Assembly (NCBI RefSeq): GCF_023913775.1
Contig: NZ_JAMXAX010000050.1
Span: forward strand, 1 to 36,340
Origin: Acidovorax facilis
Lineage (GTDB): Bacteria > Pseudomonadota > Gammaproteobacteria > Burkholderiales > Burkholderiaceae_C
DNA length: 36,340 nt
Reading direction: 5' to 3'
Shown here: positions 31,290 to 36,340 of the stretch, piece by piece
Position numbering within the stretch: the first letter of the stretch is position 1
Layout of the letters: each line of letters starts with the position of its first letter
The notes under the pieces: generated by a model
What the model saw: the letters and a program-made list of their open reading frames with translations, nothing else
Databases searched by the model: none
Told to the model about the DNA's origin: nothing
Made by a program: the position numbers and the translations under genes

Positions 31290-33266
31290 TCAGCGGCCGA
31301 GGCCCTGCAGCAGCGAGTCAAAGATGTTTTGCGCAATCTGGATCATTTTGGACGATGCCTGGTACGCCTGCTGGTATTGGATCAGCCTTGCAGCCTCCTC
31401 GTCCAGGTTCACGCCCGAAATCGCCGTACGGTCCCGTTCCAGGTTGGCCGCTATGGTGGTGGACAGCTCGGCCGCGAACAGCGCGCTCTGGGTGCGGGTG
31501 CCCACCTGGGCCATGGCCCCAGCGTAGCCGTCGGAGAGTGTGGACTCGTCGAACATCTTCACGTCCCGCAGGCCCATGAGCGCACTCGCGTTGCCCGCGT
31601 TGCGCGTGAAGATGTCGCCGTACTGCGGGTCCGATGCATTGCCGATCACGACGGTGTCGCCCGTGTTGGGGCTGCCCTGCAGCTTGATCTCCCAACCGTT
31701 GATCGAGATGGGTGCACCCGGCGTGTAGGGCTGCGCGGCGGCAATGGTGGTGGGTGGCGCAGTGCCCCGGTCCAGCACGTCGTATGTGGTGGGCGGGCCG
31801 GCCGTGAACTGCAGCTGGATACCGCCCAGGATGGGGGGCAACGCCGCCGGGTTGGCGTTGGGCGGCAGCACCAGCCCCGGCGGGTTGGGCAGGCCCGTGG
31901 CTTTGAGGCCCGCCAGCTGCAGCGTGCCGCCGTTGGAGGTGCCCATGGCCGCGTTGATGGGGTTGGCGGCAGCCAGATCACGCGGTGAGTACACCAGCGA
32001 CTGGATGTTGGCCGCCGCGGTGCTGAACGGCTTGAACAACATGCGCTCGCCGGGGTTGCCGGGCGTGGTCAGGTTGAAGTTCAGGCCGTCGATCTGCAGC
32101 GTGGCCAGGTTGGCCGCGTCGGTGAACGGGGTGGACGTGCCGTCCGACAAGCGCACCACCTGCCCGGCCGTGCCGGTGGTAAAGCGGATTTCGTAGTCCG
32201 ACGCCGCGAACTCCGTGGGGCCGGTGAAGGACACCGTGCCCACGCCCGCGCCGTTGGTGTGGCCCGGCATGCTGGCGGGCAGCGCGAACAGGTCCTTGCC
32301 CAGCGCACCGTCCAGCGTCAGGCCCAGGTTGTGCTGGTCGTTCATCGTCATGCCGATGGCCATGGCCATGCGGCCCAGCAGGTTGCGCCCTTCGGCCAGA
32401 TCGTTGTTGTTAAAGCGCAGCAGGCCCGACATCGAGCCCCCGCCGAGCACGTTCTCGTCCATCTCCACGGCTGGCGCACCGGGCCGGTTGAAGAACAGCT
32501 TGATCTGGCCGCTGCCGGGGAAGGCCGTCGCGTCATCGATGGACAGGCTGGTGGCCGTGGTGCCCAGCACCAGCGGCTGGCTGCCCGCCACAAACAGGCC
32601 CACGGTGCCATCGTCAGCTGGGATCTGCGTGGTCTGCACGTACTGGTTGATGTCGCGGATGATCTGGTCGCGCTGGTCCAGCAGGTCGTTCGGAGTCTGG
32701 CCATTGCCCTTGGCGCGCGCGATCTGCTCGTTCACGCTGGCCATCTGCCCGGCCAGGCTGTTGACGGCGGTGATGCTGCTTTGCAGCTGTTCGGTTACGG
32801 TGTACTGGATTTCGTTGATGCGGTCGGCGGCCGCACGCATGCGCGAGGCGGTTTCGTCCATGCGCGTGAGCACCACGGTGCGCGCAGTGATGTCCGTGGG
32901 GGCGCTCACCACGTCCGAGAACGCATTCATCATGTCATTGATGGCTGCACCCAGGCCCGCCGTGCCGCCGCTGAAGACCTCCTGCAGCTGGCGCAGGCGC
33001 TCGGCCCGCACGATGTCGGACGACTGCACCGAGCCCGCCGTGGCCGACTGGCGCGTGAGCAGCTCGCTCTGGTTGCGCAGGATGGTCTGCACATCCACGC
33101 CCTGGCCGATGTAGCCGCCGCCTGTGAACTGGCCCTGCACGGTCTGCAGCACCACGGTCTGGCGCGAATAGCCGGGCGTGTTGACGTTGGCAATGTTGTG
33201 GCCCGCCGTCTGCAGCGCCACCTGGTTGGCCAACAGGGCGCGGGCGCCGACGTTGAGCAAGCTCAT
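31290..33266 (-). CDS. flgK: Flagellar hook-associated protein FlgK (HAP1)
   Basis: A 658-residue axial protein that caps the hook and links it to FlgL. The N-terminus SLLNVGARALLANQVALQTAGHNIANVNTPGYSRQ carries the canonical rod/hook signature (its core is ANVNTPGYSRQ), and the C-terminus NLDEEAARLIQYQQAYQASSKMIQIAQNIFDSLL is the standard terminal helix (core: LIQYQQAYQASSKM). The central region is variable. The ribosome binding site GAGGTGAG precedes the ATG. A 175-base gap separates it from flgJ, most of it occupied by a GC-rich repeat. flgL follows. Confidence 0.96.
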   Translation of the reverse strand: MSLLNVGARALLANQVALQTAGHNIANVNTPGYSRQTVVLQTVQGQFTGGGYIGQGVDVQTILRNQSELLTRQSATAGSVQSSDIVRAERLRQLQEVFSGGTAGLGAAINDMMNAFSDVVSAPTDITARTVVLTRMDETASRMRAAADRINEIQYTVTEQLQSSITAVNSLAGQMASVNEQIARAKGNGQTPNDLLDQRDQIIRDINQYVQTTQIPADDGTVGLFVAGSQPLVLGTTATSLSIDDATAFPGSGQIKLFFNRPGAPAVEMDENVLGGGSMSGLLRFNNNDLAEGRNLLGRMAMAIGMTMNDQHNLGLTLDGALGKDLFALPASMPGHTNGAGVGTVSFTGPTEFAASDYEIRFTTGTAGQVVRLSDGTSTPFTDAANLATLQIDGLNFNLTTPGNPGERMLFKPFSTAAANIQSLVYSPRDLAAANPINAAMGTSNGGTLQLAGLKATGLPNPPGLVLPPNANPAALPPILGGIQLQFTAGPPTTYDVLDRGTAPPTTIAAAQPYTPGAPISINGWEIKLQGSPNTGDTVVIGNASDPQYGDIFTRNAGNASALMGLRDVKMFDESTLSDGYAGAMAQVGTRTQSALFAAELSTTIAANLERDRTAISGVNLDEEAARLIQYQQAYQASSKMIQIAQNIFDSLLQGLGR

Positions 33267-33323
33267 GACTCACCTCGCATTTCAGTGATCCCCAGCGCTG
33301 CCTGCACCCCCAGCGCGTGAGAC

Positions 33324-33430
33324 TGGCGCGGCCCTGGCCAGCGCCCCCGCGCAAGGGCCGCCCCGCCGCGCTGGGGGCGTCCCCCTCCCGCGAAGCGAGA
33401 GAGGGGGAAGGCGCGAAGCGACTCAGGGGG
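33324..33430 (-). repeat. GC-rich dispersed repeat, copy 3
   Basis: This copy lies between flgJ and flgK, inside the flagellar gene series. Bases 33347-33386 are nearly identical (one mismatch) to 22944-22983. Its stem is CCCCCTC/GAGGGGG around a GC-rich loop, and it ends 12 bases from the flgJ stop. A repeat of this kind inside a co-oriented series may lower expression of the genes after it. Confidence 0.85.
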
Positions 33431-33441
33431 TGTTTGCATGG

Positions 33442-34362
33442 TCAAGCCTGCGCGCGCAGCGTGCGCAGCACGCTATTGATGGCACCACCGAGCTTTTTGG
33501 CGTACTCGGGGTCGGTGGCGTAGCCCGCCTTTTGCAGCGCCGAGGCATAGGCCATGGCCGAGCCGGACTGGGCGACGGATTCGGCCTTCTCGTAGCGCGG
33601 GCTGTCCTTGATGAGCTTTGCGTAGTCCCGGAACGAATCCTCGTACGAGTCGTAGGCGCGGAACTTCGCCGTCACCTTCTGGGCCTTGCCGTTGATGTAT
33701 TCGGTGGTGGTGATCTCGGCCACCTTGCCTGTCCAGCCCTTGCCGGCCTTGATGCCGAACAGGTTGAACGAGTTGGAGCCGTCCTTGTGTTTGATCTCGC
33801 TCTTGCCCCAGCCGGTTTCGTGGCCAGCCTGGCCCAGCATGAAGCTAGCGGGAATGCCGCTCTCCTGGGCCACGCGCTCGGCGGTGCCCGAGAGGTGCTG
33901 CACAAAACCATCGCGGCCCTTGGGCGCGGTTCCAGTGGCCTCGGCCGGTGTGCCGGTGGCCGAGGACGCTGCGCGGGGCAGCGCCTGCGGCAGGCTCAGT
34001 GTGGAGGGCACGGAGAAATTCGCGTCGGCCCCGCCCATCTGGCGCGAGAGCTGGCGTGCAATCGCTTCAGACAGCCCGCCCTGCTGGCCCGACATGCTGA
34101 CCGAGAGCTGCTGGTCCAGCATGTCCTGGCCCAGGTTGGCCTGCTCGCCTTCCATGAGGCCGGATTTCATCGTGGCGTCGCGCATGCTCTTGATCAGCTC
34201 GCGCATGAACAGCGACTCGAACTGCTTGGCGACCTCGCGCGTGGTCTGGGCGTTGTTGGCCGTGCCCGCGTCGTACTTGAGCGAATTGAGCGAGCGGATG
34301 TCCACCGCCAGCGCATTGGACGTGCTGCTGGTGGTGCTGGACGAGGGCAGGGTGAGGGCCAT
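33442..34362 (-). CDS. flgJ: Flagellar rod-assembly protein and peptidoglycan hydrolase FlgJ
   Basis: A 306-residue two-domain protein. The N-terminal rod-binding domain, about residues 30-110, contains KQFESLFMRELIKSMRDATMK (its core is FMRELIKSMRD) and caps the growing rod. The C-terminal glucosaminidase domain, about 150-305, cuts peptidoglycan to let the rod pass. It carries the catalytic Glu in GQAGHETGWGKSEI and the SFNLFGIKAG motif. An Ala/Thr-rich linker joins the domains. Two-domain FlgJ is the usual form in beta- and gammaproteobacteria. It follows flgI with a 15-base gap, and a GC-rich repeat follows its stop codon. Confidence 0.96.
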   Translation of the reverse strand: MALTLPSSSTTSSTSNALAVDIRSLNSLKYDAGTANNAQTTREVAKQFESLFMRELIKSMRDATMKSGLMEGEQANLGQDMLDQQLSVSMSGQQGGLSEAIARQLSRQMGGADANFSVPSTLSLPQALPRAASSATGTPAEATGTAPKGRDGFVQHLSGTAERVAQESGIPASFMLGQAGHETGWGKSEIKHKDGSNSFNLFGIKAGKGWTGKVAEITTTEYINGKAQKVTAKFRAYDSYEDSFRDYAKLIKDSPRYEKAESVAQSGSAMAYASALQKAGYATDPEYAKKLGGAINSVLRTLRAQA

Positions 34363-34377
34363 GGTTGCTCCCCGGGG

Positions 34378-35529
34378 TCAGATCACTTCCAGCTCGGCGT
34401 TGAGGGCGCCGGCGGCCTTGATGGCCTGCAGGATGGCCAGCAGGTCGCCCGGCGTGGCCCCCAGCGTGTTGAGCGCCTTGACCACGTCTGCCAGCTGGGG
34501 TGAAGCCGGCATCTGGATGATGTTGCCCGGTTCCTGGTTGATGCGGATGTCGCTTTGCTGCGCCACCACGGTCTGCCCTTGCGAGAGTGGAGCGGGCTGG
34601 CTGATGACGGGCGTGGAGCTGATGGTGATCGACAGGTTGCCGTGTGCAATGGCGCAGGGGCCCAGCGTCACGGCCTGGTTCAGCACCACCGAGCCGGTGC
34701 GTGCATTGATGACGACCTTGGCCGAGGGAGTGGACGCCTCCAGGGCCAGTTCTTCCAGATCGGCGATGAAGCCCACGCGGGCGCCGGGGTCCAGCGGTGC
34801 GCGCACTTGCACGGTGCGGCCGTCGAGCGCCGTGGCCAGGCCGCTACCCAGTTTGGTGTTGATGGCCTGCGCCACGCGGCGTGCGGTCTGGAAGTCCGAG
34901 GCGTTCAGGCCCAGGTTGATGGTGTCGCCTTCGTTGAGCGGGGTAGGCACGGCCCGTTCCACCTGCGCACCGAGCGGAATGCGGCCTGCGCTCAGGTGGT
35001 TGATCTGCACCTTGCTGCCACCGGCTGACGCGCCAGCGCCGCCCACCACCATGTTGCCCTGGGCCAGTGCATAGATCTCGCCGTCAGCGCCGCGCAGCGG
35101 TGTGACGATGAGCGTGCCGCCCTTGAGCGACTTGGCATTGCCCATGGACGAGACGTTCACGTCGATCTGCTGGCCCGGCTGGGCAAAGGCGGGCAGTTGC
35201 GCCGTGACGATCACCGCTGCCACGTTCTTGAGCTGCAGCTGCGACGCCGTGCCGGGTGGCAGGCTGATGCCCATCTGCTGCAGGTAGTTAGACATGGCCT
35301 GCGTGGTGTAGGGCATCTGCGTCGTCTGGTCGCCCGTGCCGTCCAGCCCTACCACCAGACCGTAGCCGGTCAACTGGTTGCTGCGCACGCCCTGCACCGC
35401 CGCCACTTCCTTGATGCGCAAGGCCTGTGCAGGCGTTGCCAGCCCTGCGGCTACCAGGGCCAGCAGCAGCCACAGCACGCGCGCGGTGCGGGGCAAGAGG
35501 GAATGGAACGAGGCTTTCATGGCATCCAT
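34378..35529 (-). CDS. flgI: Flagellar P-ring protein FlgI
   Basis: A 383-residue periplasmic protein forming the P ring around the rod in the peptidoglycan layer. It has a Sec signal peptide, LWLLLALVAAGLATPAQA, with cleavage likely before LRIKEVA. The mature start LRIKEVAAVQGVRSNQLTGY and the DGTGDQT segment are family hallmarks. It ends with an IQAIKAAGALNAELEVI tail, as usual. The start is ATG at 35529 or the in-frame ATG three codons later (35520). No strong ribosome binding site supports either. A 265-base gap with a dispersed repeat separates it from flgH. Confidence 0.96.
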   Translation of the reverse strand: MDAMKASFHSLLPRTARVLWLLLALVAAGLATPAQALRIKEVAAVQGVRSNQLTGYGLVVGLDGTGDQTTQMPYTTQAMSNYLQQMGISLPPGTASQLQLKNVAAVIVTAQLPAFAQPGQQIDVNVSSMGNAKSLKGGTLIVTPLRGADGEIYALAQGNMVVGGAGASAGGSKVQINHLSAGRIPLGAQVERAVPTPLNEGDTINLGLNASDFQTARRVAQAINTKLGSGLATALDGRTVQVRAPLDPGARVGFIADLEELALEASTPSAKVVINARTGSVVLNQAVTLGPCAIAHGNLSITISSTPVISQPAPLSQGQTVVAQQSDIRINQEPGNIIQMPASPQLADVVKALNTLGATPGDLLAILQAIKAAGALNAELEVI

Positions 35530-35674
35530 TGTGGTAGGCCATGGCCAGAACTAAAACCCAAAAAGAAGCGGGTTCACCGGCTTATTGGCTGGGTCTGAAG
35601 CCGCGTTGGCAAGGCGCGCGCAGAAACGGCCCGCAGGCGCTCTGGGCGGCGGTTTTTGAGTAAAAACGGCCAGA

Positions 35675-35714
35675 GGCGCTAGTGCTAAATGCGCCAATAG
35701 CTATCAAATTTGTA
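35675..35714 (-). repeat. AT-type palindromic dispersed repeat, copy E
   Basis: On the minus strand the head CTACAAATTTGATAGCTAT is followed by a short stem with arms GGCGC and GCGCC (35675-35679 with 35691-35695) and an 11-base loop. It occupies part of the 265-base gap between flgH and flgI (35530-35794). The rest of that gap shows no gene. Confidence 0.65.
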
Positions 35715-35766
35715 GTGATGAAAGGACGCACCCAGCCGTCCGTCGGATGCCGGAAGGACTGGGGAC

Positions 35767-35789
35767 CTGGGCGCTTGCGGTGCGCCCAG
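35767..35789 (-). other. Perfect hairpin just after flgH
   Basis: CTGGGCGC (35767-35774) pairs with GCGCCCAG (35782-35789) over a 7-base loop, 5 bases after the flgH stop codon on the minus strand. There is no U run after it, so it may be an attenuator or an mRNA stabiliser rather than a full terminator. Confidence 0.5.
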
Positions 35790-35794
35790 TGCGG

Positions 35795-36340
35795 TCAGAA
35801 CGGCGTGACGGTGTTGAAGAACCGGCCCAGCCAGCCCATGGCCTGGGCTTCGTTTTGTGCGCCGCGTCCGCGCGATTCGACGCGCACATTGGCGACCTGG
35901 GTCGAGTTCACGATGCTGCCGGGTTGCAGCGCGCGTGGGTCCACCGTGCCCGAAAAGCGCAGTACATCCACGTTCTGGTTCACGCCGATCTGCTTTTCGC
36001 CAGTGATGACCAGGTGGCCGTTGGGCAGCACATCCACCACTGTGGCGGTGATGGAGCCGGTGAAGGTGTTGGCGCTTTCGGTGCCGCCCTTGCCGGAGAA
36101 CGCATTGCCCGAATTGGCGCCCACGCCCAGCTTGTCGGTGAAGGTCTTGCTGGTGAAGGGCAGGGCGGTCACGCCGGCAGATACTTCGGAGGTGCGGTCC
36201 ACCGTGGACGACGACTTCTGGCTGGCCGTCACGTTTTCCACGATCTGAATGGTCACGTTGTCGCCCACCAGGCGCGCGCGGCGGTCTTCAAACGCGGGCC
36301 GGTAGCTGGCGTTGTGGAACAGCCCGCCCGTCACCGGGGG
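35795..36340 (-). CDS. flgH: Flagellar L-ring protein FlgH, 5' end outside the window
   Basis: The visible 181 residues are the C-terminal part of FlgH, the outer-membrane lipoprotein that forms the L ring. The reading frame runs off the window end, so the lipoprotein signal is not visible. VGDNVTIQIVENVTASQKSS, GSITATVVDVLPNGHLVITGEKQI (core: VLPNGHLVITGEKQI) and VDPRALQPGSIVNSTQVANVRVE (core: RALQPGSIVNST) are typical. The C-terminus ends WLGRFFNTVTPF. It is the first of the visible flagellar series, followed by flgI after a long gap with a hairpin and a repeat. Confidence 0.95.
   Translation of the reverse strand, partial: PPVTGGLFHNASYRPAFEDRRARLVGDNVTIQIVENVTASQKSSSTVDRTSEVSAGVTALPFTSKTFTDKLGVGANSGNAFSGKGGTESANTFTGSITATVVDVLPNGHLVITGEKQIGVNQNVDVLRFSGTVDPRALQPGSIVNSTQVANVRVESRGRGAQNEAQAMGWLGRFFNTVTPF

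Overview
The window looks like chromosomal DNA of a GC-rich betaproteobacterium, most likely Comamonadaceae (Acidovorax or a close relative). The reasons are the strong GC bias at third codon positions, the flgH-I-J-K-L order, the protein families present, and two kinds of dispersed intergenic repeat that I associate with that family. The genus is an inference. I see no rRNA, tRNA, CRISPR array, insertion sequence or phage gene.

Layout. 1-4304 holds housekeeping and regulatory genes: an IclR regulator cut by the window edge, a small Crp/Fnr-like regulator diverging from an isoprenylcysteine methyltransferase-like membrane protein, O-acetylhomoserine sulfhydrylase (metY), a CoA-binding protein and an MliC-like lipoprotein. 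4305-5352 is lower in GC and holds a gene-free stretch and an unrecognised zinc-ribbon membrane protein. 5436-8334 is a periplasmic thiol-redox pair (redoxin plus DsbD/ScsB-type reductase). 8447-13327 has a giant AsmA-like DUF748 protein and an alanyl-tRNA editing hydrolase, separated by a very structured 3' region. 13440-17874 holds a small membrane protein, a creatininase-family amidohydrolase, a GNAT acetyltransferase, a histidine phosphatase and an unrecognised propeller-like membrane protein.

17975-26913 is the most distinctive part: twelve genes in a row on the minus strand, many joined by 4-base start/stop overlaps. From upstream to downstream they are a LysE-type exporter, a DMT exporter, RidA, two small cupins, a PLP aminotransferase, then (after a GC-rich repeat) a GST, two PhzF paralogues, a glyoxalase-like protein, a second LysE exporter and a PLP-dependent threonine-dehydratase-like enzyme. 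A MocR-type PLP-binding regulator (27061-28551) diverges from the block across an intergenic region with perfect direct and inverted repeats. The set suggests MocR-controlled turnover and export of an amino acid or related amine, with imine and electrophile clean-up. The substrate cannot be read from the sequence.

28701-36340 is the end of a flagellar cluster on the minus strand: flgH (partial), flgI, flgJ, flgK, flgL, then an HDOD-domain protein. Two of its intergenic gaps contain dispersed repeats.

Three observations stand out. One copy of an AT-rich palindromic repeat lies inside the dsbD signal-peptide codons, and each arm of its palindrome encodes Ala-Ser-Ala. The alanyl-tRNA editing gene ends inside a nested-hairpin element whose last 52 bases are duplicated downstream. 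The MocR operator region has an unusually clean layout.
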